Assembly (NCBI GenBank): GCA_009809945.1
Contig: WTPW01000560.1
Location: 47,270 to 111,269 of the forward strand
Length of the DNA: 64,000 nucleotides
Source of the DNA: Gigaspora margarita
Lineage: Eukaryota > Glomeromycota > Glomeromycetes > Diversisporales > Gigasporaceae
Reading direction: 5' to 3'
In this document: positions 1-10,589 of the stretch, one piece after another
Position numbering within the stretch: the stretch's first letter is position 1
Layout of the letters: each line of letters starts with the position of its first letter
Program-made: the position numbers and the translations under genes
The notes under the pieces: generated by a model
The model's database searches: none
The model's input: only the letters and a program-made list of their open reading frames with translations
Told to the model about the DNA's origin: nothing

Positions 1-239
1 TTTTTTTATAACGTTTTTTTTTAACGTATTTTTTTTTAATTTTTTTTTAATGTTTTTATTATTTCTTTTTTTTTCTTATTTATTTGATTTTTTTTTAATT
101 GTTTAATTTATTTTATTCTTTTCTTTTTCTATATAGTACTATAGATCTAATTCATATCGGGTAAGTAAAATTTTTATTTTTTTCTTTGCTTTTTTTTCTT
201 AAACTTTTACTAATACCCCTTTCTTGTTTTGCTTTGTTA
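1..239. other. T-rich low-complexity head of the first tandem array
   Basis: Almost pure T/A with a short motif tagtactatagatc near 135-150. A similar ACTATAG-rich motif stands beside A- or T-rich runs at 57717-57762 and 61203-61260, also next to tandem arrays. I see no gene. The shared head suggests that these arrays belong to one dispersed repeat family; this is inference. Confidence 0.4.
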
Positions 240-1075
240 AAATGCCGGGTGGTTGAAATTGGAAGCATGTAAGTTACCGGCTAGGTATTGAAATGGTACA
301 AAAAGATAAGTACCAGTTCTTTTTTCATTTTTATTGTTTTTTCATGTTTTTTTTCGTTCTTACTAACAATTTTCTTCTTGTAGGTTCATGTTTCATTGGG
401 GTACTGGAATGGCACTGGGCATGGAGATTCAAGAATCGGGACTGGTATAAAAAGGAAGTATGTTCTTTTTGTTGTTTCCTTTTATTTTTCACTTGTTTTT
501 TTTGTTTTTTACTAACTATTTCTTCTAGTAGGTTCGTATTTCGTTGGGGTATTGGAATGGCGCCAGAAATAGAGATTCAAGAACTAGAACTGGTACAAAA
601 AAATAAGTACCAGATCTTTTTTGTTTTTCTTTTTGTCTTTCAGTTATTTTTTCGTTTTTACTAACAATTTTCTTCATATAGGTTCGTGTTTCGTTAGGAT
701 ATTGGAATGATGCTGAGAATGGATATTTGAAAACCGGAACCGGTACTAAAAGATAAGTACCAGCTCTTTTTTGTTGTTCTTTTGGTTTTTTAATTACTTC
801 TTTTATTTTTACTAACGATATTTTCTTGTAGGTTCATGTTTCGTTGGGTATTGAAATGCCACTTGGAATGGAAGTTCAAAAACTGGGATTGGTCTTTCTT
901 GTTACTCTTCTTTTTTTTGGTTATTTTTTCATTTTTACTAACAATTTTCTTGTAGATTTGTGTTTTGTTGTNGAATTGAAGTTGAAANGATGACGCCNNA
1001 ATANAGATTNNGNAAAGCACTNGGAATGGAGATTCAAGAACNGGTACTATCGCAAAAAAACTATATAGCTATTTC
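240..1075 (+). repeat. Tandem array, unit about 150 bp, intron-like unit anatomy
   Basis: Five to six imperfect units, with the conserved TAGGTTC/TAGATTT junction at about 381, 529, 679, 829 and 953, giving spacings of 148, 150, 150 and 124 bp. Each unit ends in a pyrimidine-rich stretch containing TTACTAAC, then more T/C and TAG, which matches a fungal branch point, polypyrimidine tract and 3' splice site. After the TAG comes about 75 nt of more balanced sequence (GGAATGGCNNNNGNNATGGAGATTCAAGAA), then GTATGTT or ATAAGTACC. The first partial unit carries GTAAGT at about 270. Reading frames are not conserved between units, so I do not call a protein. A few N calls lie between 972 and 1089. Confidence 0.75.
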
Positions 1076-2969
1076 TTGTTGTTCTTATNTAGTAATTATA
1101 GAATTATATAGTAATTATGTAATGTAAAAATATATGAAGTTTTAATAAATTAAAAATTTTTTAAAATCGAATTTTTTAATAAATTATATATTTTTTATTA
1201 TCAATATTAATTGTTTTTATATTGATTATATATTGATTATTAACTATTATGGATATGTATCGATTATAATCACTATCGATATATTGGTTATATATCGATT
1301 AATATCTATATCAGATATATATCGATTACTATCACTATCGATAATAATTGGCAGGGGTATTTAGTATCGATATATATCTTACCGGATAGTAATTGATATA
1401 TATCTATATATAAAATTTGCTGATGATTTTCAGAGGAATACGGTAAATAAATATATAAATTTTTAATAAAATTAACCTTCTTTTATATTATTCTGCAATA
1501 TACTAATGATCTCTATAAAATAAAAACAGAAACTTGTTTGCTTCCATTTTTCAAACTATTTTATCAAGATACTAATTAGTATTTTTTGAACAATACTTCA
1601 ATATGATCTGTATAAAAACAAGCCAATATATTAGATATAATATATGTTATAATAAAATAAATATTACAAATACTTATATTCATATCATTTTGATCAAATA
1701 TTTTGTGCTGCCCAGGTATTTGTCTCCAGTAATTAATTACAGTTTTCCACTTCTTATACAACTATAGTACCTTGTATACTAAACTCTTACTAATATAAAG
1801 AAACTTTACAATCTGCTTTGTAAAATAGCTATTATATTAATAAAATAATATTCACTATTTTAAATCTTTATTATACATTTAAGAATGTTTATTGTTATAT
1901 AAATTAGCAAGTAAACTTTTATAATTACATAGTAAAAGTACTTGTATTTGTTTTTTTTTAATTTTGCTATTTTTCTTTACAATACCTTTCTCTTTACTTT
2001 CTTGTTACGCCTTAAAACTCAGCACATAGCTTAACAATAAGATTTGAATTTTATTTATTTGTTTTATTATTTTGTTTGTAAAGAAAAAAAGTGTGTTTTT
2101 AATTTACTAACTTCCTTATTTAATTGTTATAATACTTATTCAATACAATAATTACTAATCTAAACAAATAATCAAACTGCAGACAATCAGTCCAAACCAC
2201 CCCAAATGCAATACAGAGTACTATTTATTGTTATAATATTTATTTTAGAAATTTTAAAAATTTTTTTTTAATTTGTCTTAGTACTCTTAATATAGCTAAA
2301 GAAACTATATTGAGCAGAAAATTGGTAAGAATTTTTTGCTATTACAAGTTATATTTAAAAAAGAGAGAACTCTTAAAAATTTTGTAAATATGGTTATCTA
2401 TATCTTTCTACATCTTTTTGAAAACAGCTATAAAAAAAACAAATATTATTTCTTGGAAATTTTAATAAATATAGAACTTGTATATATTTTTTTCAAATTT
2501 TTATTTTAATTTATAGTAATTTTTTTTATTATAGCAAATAAATTGGGTTTAAAAAGAAAGAATATAGAATATCAATTATTAAAATTTGCTAATATATTAA
2601 TTTTGTAGAAATATATAATAATGAATATTGTTATTTTATTAGAATTGGTTTTATTATAGCAAATTAATTGAAATTAAAAAGAATAAATATAAGATAATAA
2701 TTTATTATCAAAATTTTCTGGTATATATATATATATTTTTTAAAATATCTAAGTTAAAACTTTAATTAAATAAAAAATCATAAATTTATATTTTAAAGAT
2801 TTTAAAACTATATTTGTATTACTATAAACAAGCATCCAATAAACATTATACCTTCTATTTTTTTTATTTTTTTAAAATATCAAATAAGAATCTTTATTAA
2901 GATTAAGTTAATCTGTTACAATATTTAAAATATTGTATTACACAGATTAAAATCTGTTAAAGTATATAC
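1076..2969. other. AT-rich non-coding stretch with an ATCGATATAT-rich block
   Basis: No gene seen. At 1200-1420 the sequence is made of variants of ATCGATATATATC. Its right part (about 1351-1425) is close to the reverse complement of about 20930-21012, and a related block lies at 22930-23130, so this is a dispersed repeat rather than a simple microsatellite. The rest is A/T with short homopolymers. Confidence 0.5.
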
Positions 2970-3467
2970 CATATCGGCCGATTTGATTCAGACCCCAAAA
3001 TCAACCAATCACAATTAAGGTTTATTGAAGAAATTTCATACTTAAAATTTAGTACAGTGCGAATTTTCATAAGAACGGCCTTTTTAACTAACCTTGTATT
3101 TATATTAAATACATAGAAAATTATGGTACTTATATATTTAATTATAAGCCAAATGTATGTTAAAAAGGGCAGGTTTTTTAAAATTTTGCTTCCGAGTTTA
3201 TCCTTGAAGTTGCCAACCCATCATAACCCATCGTCCCTTTCCTAAAACACTTGAGTATTTCAACAAACGGTAAAAGTACTTCTTTCTACAGCTTAACATA
3301 GCTCTTTTATTGGATTTTATTGGTTTTTTAACTTGTCTAGACGCCAAAAAAGTTCTTTTGTTAGTTGTAACAGTGCTTCATTTGTTAATTTTTAACATCA
3401 CTTAGGAGCAAATTTTTATGTAACAGTTTATCGAAAAAAGGCCCAAAAAATCAAATCGGCTGATATG
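2970..3467. mobile_element. Short inverted-repeat element, family with copy at 55850-56337
   Basis: The ends are inverted: catatcggccgatttgatt at the left and aatcaaatcggctgatatg at the right (18 of 19 matched). The body has no ORF. A second copy in the same orientation, diverged but colinear over its whole length, lies at 55850-56337. No clear target-site duplication was found, so the superfamily is not assigned. Confidence 0.7.
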
Positions 3468-3470
3468 CTT

Positions 3471-3584
3471 GTTATTGGTCATGTTGTTGATGATAACTAA
3501 TTATTCACTAGGACATTGTGCTTATGACGTAAGTATCTGCTATAAAGAAATTAGCAATTATCGATAACAACATGACCCAATAAC
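3471..3584. mobile_element. Foldback element, 114 bp
   Basis: Starts GTTATTGGTCATGTTGTT and ends AACAACATGACCCAATAAC, an inverted repeat that covers most of the element. No coding capacity. It begins four bases after the preceding element ends. Confidence 0.6.
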
Positions 3585-3603
3585 TACATTATTGTAAATT
3601 TTT

Positions 3604-3758
3604 GATGTAAGCACCTAGCCATTTTCTGAATCTTATTGGATCATTTCTAAATGTAATACACAAATTTTGTTCACCTCTGATAGAAGGTGAACAAAGATTG
3701 TGTATCATGTATTATAATTGACCCAATAACATGTATGAAAATGGCTAGGTACTTACAT
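3604..3758. mobile_element. Foldback element, about 155 bp
   Basis: The left end has TGTAAGCACCTAGCCATTTTC and the right end GAAAATGGCTAGGTACTTACA, with a second inner inverted pair around GTTCACC/GGTGAAC. Non-coding. Confidence 0.6.
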
Positions 3759-3796
3759 AAGAAGTGTACAATAAATAGTTTTATTTGTACTACTAA

Positions 3797-5104
3797 TAGG
3801 GTTTCTCAAAGTTGAATTGAATTGAATATTAGGCATATTTTATTTTTATTTTTAGTTTTTTTTAATCTTAAACAGTCTCGCTGGTGCCTATGCATCACAT
3901 TATATATCCGACTTCACATAATACTTGTTACATGAATGAGGGTACAACTAGCCACACGTGCACTTTTGGTGCCTAATTTAAGTAGTCCGCCCGACGGTTC
4001 TACACTAGCTGCTATACCTACAACCCAACTATGGAAGTTGCCTATTTAAACCCTCTGGTCCATGCTCCGCCGATTAGTCTGTCGTCTATTTATGTTCTTT
4101 TTAGCTTGGCCCAACATCCCCCGGCTTGTAATCGTCCGCCCGAAAGCGACCTTTCCCGCCCAGAAGCGACCTGTCGCACTGACTTCACTTGGAGAGGTCA
4201 GAAGATTTCGTACACTCCAATCGAAATGTACTGTACCATCGGATCGCCACGTCCCATTTCGTAGTTATCCATGGATTTTCAGTACCGGCGCATCTGCATT
4301 ATACCGACACTTGCAGTCCGGATCCCGAACTGCTAGGTACCTCCCTTGCCCTTATAAGGTTTGTTCGGATCCTGGTACCGACCTTATTTATGGTAGCACC
4401 GTCAGAGATCCAATCTACCTCCTTATTCGGGACTTCCCAAACGGGTTTCTGTTTTTTTAGTTCCTTGGATTTTTTGGTGTAACAAACACCATTGCGCCCG
4501 AGAGCTCCCATTCGAGATGGTGGAACCAAGGTTACAGGTTTCTCACCCAACTAATCTGAGCCACGGTTACCATAACACAGGCCTATTTTTCCATTATCGT
4601 CGTCAGTGGGATTTGAACTTTCGACCTGCCGCTTGGGGGTTGACAACCTGGCCACTTCTCTAGATCGTCACACCCTGAATATTAGGCATATTTGAATTTG
4701 ATCAAATCGAATAAACCTTTGATTTAAATTTGATTTGATCAAATCAAATCATATCAAATCAAATTTATTTGTAATTTTTAAAAAATTTTAAAATTTTGGT
4801 CACTTTTCAAAATTTTTAATTTATACAAAATTTACTAAGTTAATTAATTTTTTGTATTAAGTGAAAAATGTTCTTATAATCAAAATAGAACTAGTTTTAT
4901 AGAACAAGAAAGGCAGTTGTTTTAATAAAATTTTGTGTAAATAGCTATTGTATCTATAGTTTCAATAAAAATTTTTAAATATTTGTCGAATCGAATTAAA
5001 TATTTTGTCAATTTGAATTTGATTTGAAATTTTTGTATTTGAATTTGATTTGAGATCAAATATTTGATCAAATCAATTGAATTAAATTGAATTGTGGAAC
5101 CCTA
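3797..5104. mobile_element. Non-autonomous hAT-like element, split by a SINE
   Basis: Begins TAGGGTTT and ends AACCCTA, flanked by a perfect 8-bp duplication ACTACTAA at 3789-3796 and 5105-5112. TAGGG ends and 8-bp duplications are typical of the hAT superfamily. The body is built from variants of AAATCAAATC and TTTGATCAAA. It is related to 16376-16661, which has its own 8-bp duplication. Without the SINE insertion (835 bp plus an 18-bp duplication) it would be about 455 bp. No transposase is encoded. Confidence 0.85.
3841..4675 (-). mobile_element. tRNA-headed SINE, 835 bp
   Basis: The insertion is flanked by an 18-bp direct repeat, TGAATATTAGGCATATTT, at 3823-3840 and 4676-4693. Read on the minus strand, it starts near 4675 and ends in an A-rich tail complementary to 3841-3870, the signature of LINE-driven target-primed insertion. 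The minus-strand head (about 4595-4675) is tRNA-like: GTGGCCAGGTTG at about 4643-4656 fits a box A, and AAGTTCAAATCC at about 4608-4620 fits a box B. The body is much more GC-rich than its surroundings and has no long conserved ORF. It is unusually long for a SINE. The partner LINE is not in the window. Confidence 0.8.
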
Positions 5105-5117
5105 ACTACTAATACTT

Positions 5118-5763
5118 TTTTTTTCAGTTTTATAACCGTGACCTAACTTTATTTCATATTATTTATGTGATTAGGCTATTAGACACAAACAGAAACAGTG
5201 TGAATAATCTATTATACATATATGAGAGATAAAGAATCAGGCTGCACTATAGCCTTCCGTACACTACAGATTTTTACCTGAGGCCAAATTGTTAGCTGGA
5301 TAGGATCTAACAATACTACCAGACTTGCAAAATAAAAATTGTTAACACATAAATCCTATCCAGACTAACCGGCCAGGACCCAACTATGTTAAACTGGAAA
5401 ATGCTATAGTCAATAAACGAACTATAGCTAAAAACGTCTGTGAGTCTTCATCCAGTAGTTTCCTCCAAGGACCTCATCAGCTATCCACATGGTTCGTTTC
5501 CGAACCACTCCGGCCTTCGTACCCAAAATAGTAGGTGCCTTCCCGATTAGGTTAGTGTAAACACTGTCGATCTTTTGGAGGGGGTACGCCAAAAAGCCCA
5601 CTTTTTGAAAATTCAACGGTGAAAAAAGACCAAGACCAAATGACACCAAAAATTTCTACTTGTACATAGAGAGAAAGTGTGTCTTCCCGTATAGTAGAGT
5701 TCCAAGAGAGAGCCACACAGTACTTGGGGAGGTGAGTGATAGACTCTGAGCTTGTCGGCAAGT
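5118..5763 (-). mobile_element. Retroposed sequence with 16-bp duplication and A-tail
   Basis: A 16-bp perfect direct repeat CTAACTACTAATACTT flanks it (5102-5117 and 5764-5779). The left edge on the plus strand is a run of T, so the element is a minus-strand insertion with a short poly(A) tail. The body is GC-richer than its neighbours. It could be a second SINE family, a 5'-truncated LINE or a processed transcript; no protein is recognisable. The insertion straddles the right end of the hAT-like element, so it is younger than that element. Confidence 0.7.
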
Positions 5764-5779
5764 CTAACTACTAATACTT

Positions 5780-7099
5780 AAAGCTAAACCTAAAAGTTTA
5801 AACACCCAGTATGATATTTAATTTCTATTTTAACCTACAAAAACTAAACAATAATTGTATAATTATTAAAGTTTTAGTAGTCAAAAGGTTGAAGAAAACC
5901 TAATATTAGGTAAGTTATAGTTGTATACATATATATGAAAAGAAAGAGATTATATAGTTAAGTTAAAATATTTATAGTAGTAGTTATAAGGGTATAGAAG
6001 CTAAAAGTAGGGATAGGTTATGTAAAAACCATTTAGTAATATATTGGTTGTAATCTATAATATTGTATTAAAGTAGTATTAGTAAATACTATATTGTTTG
6101 AGTTTGTTAGTTGAATAGGTTTTGATCTTTTGGTTTTATTTGTAATTCTATGTAGTTGTTGTTGGTTTTGGTTGTAAATTTTCTATATTTTGTTTTTAAA
6201 CCAAATAATAATAAGTTGAAAAGGTATAAACAGAAATTTTGTAATTCAGAATTTAATATAGGTTTTAAGTGTTCTAGTAGTTGTTTTGGATATAAGCCTT
6301 GAATAATATAATATAATCAATAATAATTTGAAGTGTTATTTGGTAGGAGATAGTTTATTAGTTTTTGTGAACTTTGGATTTGGAGTTGTTGTATATTGTG
6401 GTTTGTTATTAGAAAAGTATAGTTTTATATTGTTGAATTTATTATGTAATAAGTTTATTGTCATTTAGTGCATTGTAAAAGATGGATTGCAACTTCATAT
6501 TGGTAGTATTGAGTGCAATTTGAATGTTTATATAGATTAGGTTAGTGTTTATGTAAATTATTCATTAAAAAAAAAGAAAAAAAAAACAGAAAAAGAATGC
6601 AAAAGATAAAGAAAACAGAAAACAAAAACAAGAAGAGAAAAAAAGAAAAGAAGAGGCCAAAACTCTAGCGATAGAAATGCCAAAAATTTAGTATAGAATG
6701 GAAAGAAACCAGAGTGGTCATCTTTAATTCCATGCAAAGCAGAAATAGAGAAAAATAAATTAGGGAGTACTGACAAGACATATAATACAATATGTAGAAT
6801 AGTTAAATCTAAATAAACAATAAAATACATCTGATATTCTTACATATACCCAAATCTAGGTAAGCCTTGGCAACTCTGGTAGGTTTAGGCCACAGATAAG
6901 TATTTAGGTTTACTTATATATATGTCTGAGTTTTTATTCTTAGCATTAAATTTAAAAAAATAAAATTTCTTTCTGTACTTAAAAAGTTTCTATTAAATTT
7001 AATAAAGATAAAAGCAAGGTCTCACCTTTAATATTTAAAAAAAAATAAAAAAAAAATAAAAAACAAATAAACAATAAAATAACTGTGCAATGCTGTCAC
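5780..7099. other. AT-rich stretch without recognised genes
   Basis: Long G/T-rich then A-rich stretches. A purine run at about 6565-6655 generates an apparent minus-strand reading frame that is only low-complexity Phe/Leu. Poly-A/AAAAT runs lie at 7038-7085. Nothing supported as a gene. Confidence 0.5.
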
Positions 7100-7100
7100 G

Positions 7101-7318
7101 CAAAAACAGGAATGTAAATTATGAATTACTATAGCTCAGATGATTATTAAAAACTTATATGATAATGATTTATAAGAAATTGGTCTTTCTAAGTAAATGA
7201 TTGGCTGACATGTGCCACGCAGCGGCACGTTTCAGCCAATCATTTAATACGACAGAATGATATTTATCAACGCATGATCTAATGGATGCTATTGTGCAAT
7301 TTATGTTCCTGCTTTACA
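7101..7318. mobile_element. Foldback sequence with GC-rich hairpin core
   Basis: Outer inverted pair AACAGGAATGTAAATTA and AATTTATGTTCCTG. In the middle (7196-7244) is a strong hairpin, AATGATTGGCTGA...TCAGCCAATCATT, whose loop-proximal part is GTGCC/GGCAC. Probably a small inverted-repeat transposon; no duplication could be fixed. Confidence 0.45.
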
Positions 7319-8153
7319 AGTTGTGGTTGGCTAATTGGTTTGTTGTGATCACAAAATAAGTATGGTCATACAATTATATCAACTGTGATTCATACGGCAT
7401 TTGGGATTCATTTAGTTTTGACGTAATCATGATCGTAACTTGTTACATGTCGTATGGCCCACTAAGACAGTTACGCTGTATCACTAGTTCGAACTGAACT
7501 TTAACGTACATATAACCTTTATATTCTTAAATTGATTGTCAAAGATATAAGCCATACACAGCCACAAGTTTTATACAATATTCACTTATTTACGGGTACA
7601 TATGGCTGTAATCAAACGGTTAATAACTTAAGAGGTAAGCCATTTTAAAATACACAACACCAAATTCAATTTTAAAATTTTTTGCACCAATAATATAATA
7701 TTTGTTCGCATAATTTGTATAACAAGAAATGTCGAACATAGATGCCATAATACAAATTAAATCACATGAAAATGTCATCCAATCAGATCCTCGAATTCGG
7801 ATACACCCTTTCACTTGGCACTTCGTTTCACTACGTTCCTGGTAAAGCAGGATTGCCGAATTAATAAAAAAATACTCTTAATTATTTTCTTTTGTTTTCT
7901 TATTTTTTATATTATATATATATATTTTTTAATCCTTAATTAAAATATTTTTCATAAATTATTTAATTTTTACACTTTAACATACTACTAAAAAAATTCT
8001 ATAATGATAATTTATTTATACTTTAATATACTACTAGAATGATTATTTAATTTTCATTTTACAGTACTTTAACATACTACTAAAAAAATTTTTTAATTTG
8101 TTTTTATACTTTAACATACTACTATGAAGATTCTTTTAATTTATTTACACTAG

Positions 8154-9066
8154 GGTATAGGTGCAGAAACATGATTGGTGACGTATCCTTTTTTATGTCC
8201 GATAATGACGGTCCCCACAAAGTTTGGGTTGATGATCTCCACAGCATATAATTCTGGCCAAAATTACATAGTAGATTATGTAATGCAGGCAAATCTGCTT
8301 CTTGTTTACATAGAACAACCGATTAAACTCAAGAAATATCAGTGACAACCCGAACTTCTCCCTGTCGAACTCTCCGATGACCGTAACTGGGATATGAACA
8401 ATACGTCGAAAGTCTAAACTCGCATATGCTGTATCATTTTAATATTTGACATATTTCGTGACATTTGACATGTATCGTAACATTTAACACATAACACTCG
8501 AAATACTTGAATGTGCATTGAACATTTTTGATACGTGATATGTAGTTTTTATCGTGAATTCTTTAAAGAAAAAATAAATCTAGAGATTGATTTACGAAAG
8601 TAAAATGAAATCATAATACTCTAATATTTTTGTATAATATTCGTACGATATATCACTTTAGATGAAATTCATGCTGTCAGTACAATTTTCTTGGAATCCT
8701 GCAATTACTAGCCTGAAATTCATCACATTTTTACGTGATGACCATCCCTTCTAACTTTTTTTTTTTTTTTTTTTTTGCGTAAATCGCAATTAGTCACCAA
8801 TTCCGATGATTTAGTTTCTAATGGCGTAGAAGTACCAGAATTGAGTTCAATTATAGACATATAATGCAATTTTATAATAACTTTTGTTCAATGTTTTTCA
8901 AAGATTATTTTTTTTTTTAAAAAAAAAAAGTTAAATTCAAGTAAACTTTTTTAGACTCAAACTAACATCAATTTTCTTACATTTTGTGTCACATTTAATG
9001 CTAGAATTATTTCCAAATTCTTCTTTTTGATGCAACCACTTGTTCTCAAGTTTTTGCACCTATACT
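8154..9066. mobile_element. Inverted-repeat element with GGTATAGGTGCA ends
   Basis: Left end TAGGGTATAGGTGCAGAAAC and right end GTTTTTGCACCTATACTCTG are inverted copies. It sits inside the CTTTAACATACTACTA array. The interior has a T-run at about 8757-8776 and no reading frame. Exact ends and superfamily are uncertain. Confidence 0.5.
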
Positions 9067-9128
9067 CTGGGGGATTCCGAATTAACTTATTTCGAAAATA
9101 AGAGGAGTTTAAAGATCCTATTTTCTAT

Positions 9129-9295
9129 TTTACAGCTGTTTTCATAAATTCTGGGATAACTGATAAGAAATATTTCGGCTGAATTCGATAAGTTTTTGAA
9201 TTCGGTAATTCAATAATTACCGAGTTCAAAAACCTATCGAATTCGGTCGAAATAATTTTATCAGTTATCCCAGAATTTATGAAAACAGCTGTAAA
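9129..9295. mobile_element. Foldback MITE (copy 1 of 4), near-perfect palindrome
   Basis: Starts TTTACAGCTGTTTTCATAAA and ends with its reverse complement TTTATGAAAACAGCTGTAAA. Almost all 167 bp pair, with GAATTCGGTAATT at the centre. Best-preserved member of a local cluster (see 9960, 10186 and 10451). Confidence 0.8.
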
Positions 9296-9959
9296 TCATA
9301 ATCAGACTTTTTTTTTGATAAACGTTCACTGGTATACGATTTGTAAATAAATATATACTTTAAAACAATAGGATTTGTAATGTCACTTTTGAAATAAATG
9401 TCACCTATTTTATCAGAAATCGTATGTCGAATCATTAATTTTAAAACCCCCTACTTTAACATACTACTACACGTAGTGATGGGACCTCTTGAATTATTAA
9501 TCATTAATATTATTTTAATATTATTAAACAATTATTAATATGCAGTTATTAATGCATTACACATGAACTGCTAAACAATTGTTTTAATAACACTAATACA
9601 TAATTAGTTATTAATTATTTGGCACTACATACTACTAAAAAGATTATTTAATTTATTATACTACTAAGAACATAAAATGAATGCAAGCGCAATATAAGTG
9701 AAACAAATTATGTGATTAAGTGTTATTTTATTAAATTAACGATAAATTTTAACAATTACGTTTTTTTATAAAGTAAATTTTTTGTATTTGGTTGTGTATC
9801 TTAATATTTCGATAAATCAGCAAATTAATGATCATAATTAATTCATCTCATTGATCGTTTGTCAAGGATATCGTAAAAAAAGTTAAATTTTCTAAATAAA
9901 GTCATACAAATTTAATATCTTGTTTTTCATAATATGAAGATCTTAAAAAGATCCGGTCG

Positions 9960-10127
9960 GCCTGCTTTTTTATTTTTTCATAAATTCTGGGACATCAACC
10001 GATTATTTGCCGATTCGACAAGTTTTGATTCGGCAGTTGGAGAAATCATAAACTTATCGAATCGGCAAATGTTCGGTTGGTCAATTTTTTTCTCCAGATG
10101 TCCCAGAATTATGAAAACAGCTGTAAA
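9960..10127. mobile_element. Foldback MITE (copy 2 of 4)
   Basis: Shares TTTTCATAAATTCTGGGACAT at the left and TCCCAGAATTATGAAAACAG at the right with copy 1. The inner arms differ: CGATTCGACAAG against CTTATCGAATCG. The left terminus is worn. Confidence 0.7.
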
Positions 10128-10185
10128 TTTCATATAAAAATTTATAAAATTTTTTTATAAAAAACTTTCTAAAAATCCACCGGTT

Positions 10186-10389
10186 ATTACAGTTATTCTC
10201 ATAAATTTTGAAACAACTGATAAAAATGATCGGTCCAATTCGTAAAGTTTTTGAATTTGGTGTTATCGAATTACTGTAATGCCGAAAATCCAATTCAGAT
10301 AACACTGAATTCAAAAATTTATCGAATTCGGTCGAAATAATTTTTATCAGTTGTCCTAGAATTTATCAATTATGAGAACAGTGTGTAAA
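10186..10389. mobile_element. Foldback MITE (copy 3 of 4)
   Basis: ATTACAGTTATTCTCATAAA at the left pairs imperfectly with the right end ATTTATCAATTATGAGAACAG. The inner arms share CAACTGATAAAAATNATCGG with copy 1. Confidence 0.65.
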
Positions 10390-10450
10390 ACATAAAAAAA
10401 ATTATTTTTTTTTAGAAGATTCCAATATTCGACTCGGGTTATGAAAATCG

Positions 10451-10582
10451 ATTACAGCTGTTATAGTCTGGGAACATCTGGCAAAAAATTGACCGACCGA
10501 ATATTTGCCAAGAAAAGTACAAACTTATCGAATTGGCAAATATTTGGGCAGATGTTCCAGAATTTATGAAAACAGTTGTAAA
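10451..10582. mobile_element. Foldback MITE (copy 4 of 4)
   Basis: ATTACAGCTGTTATAGTCTGG at the left and CCAGAATTTATGAAAACAG at the right; inner arms GGCAAATATTTGG and CCGAATATTTGCC. Shortest member of the cluster. Confidence 0.65.
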
Positions 10583-10589
10583 TAATTTA

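Larger units (their letters stand above)
7970..9690. repeat. Dispersed tandem motif CTTTAACATACTACTA, interrupted
   Basis: The motif CTTTAACATACTACTA or a close variant recurs at about 7975, 8022, 8068 and 8109, roughly every 45 bp, and again at about 9453. Degraded copies (ACATACTACTAA) lie near 9630-9660. The two blocks are separated by 8154-9066 and a palindrome at 9129-9295, which therefore look like insertions into an older tandem array. Confidence 0.55.

Noticed and set aside
293-664. 123-codon frame in the first tandem array
   Set aside because: The frame is not conserved between units and is interrupted by T-rich segments; array DNA, not a gene.
4031-4550. Overlapping frames of 77-132 codons on both strands
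   Set aside because: They lie in the GC-rich body of the SINE, overlap one another and show no domain.
4595-4675. A functional tRNA gene
   Set aside because: Box A and box B are present but the acceptor stem does not close, and the sequence is the head of a retroposon.
5428-5761. Two minus-strand frames
   Set aside because: Within the retroposed sequence; frames overlap and no protein family was recognised, although a parent gene cannot be excluded.
6558-6830. Minus-strand frame rich in Phe and Leu
   Set aside because: Produced by a purine run on the plus strand; low complexity.
7970-8150. CRISPR-like array (repeated CTTTAACATACTACTA every 45 bp)
   Set aside because: Spacing and repeats are irregular, the host is eukaryotic, and there are no cas genes.
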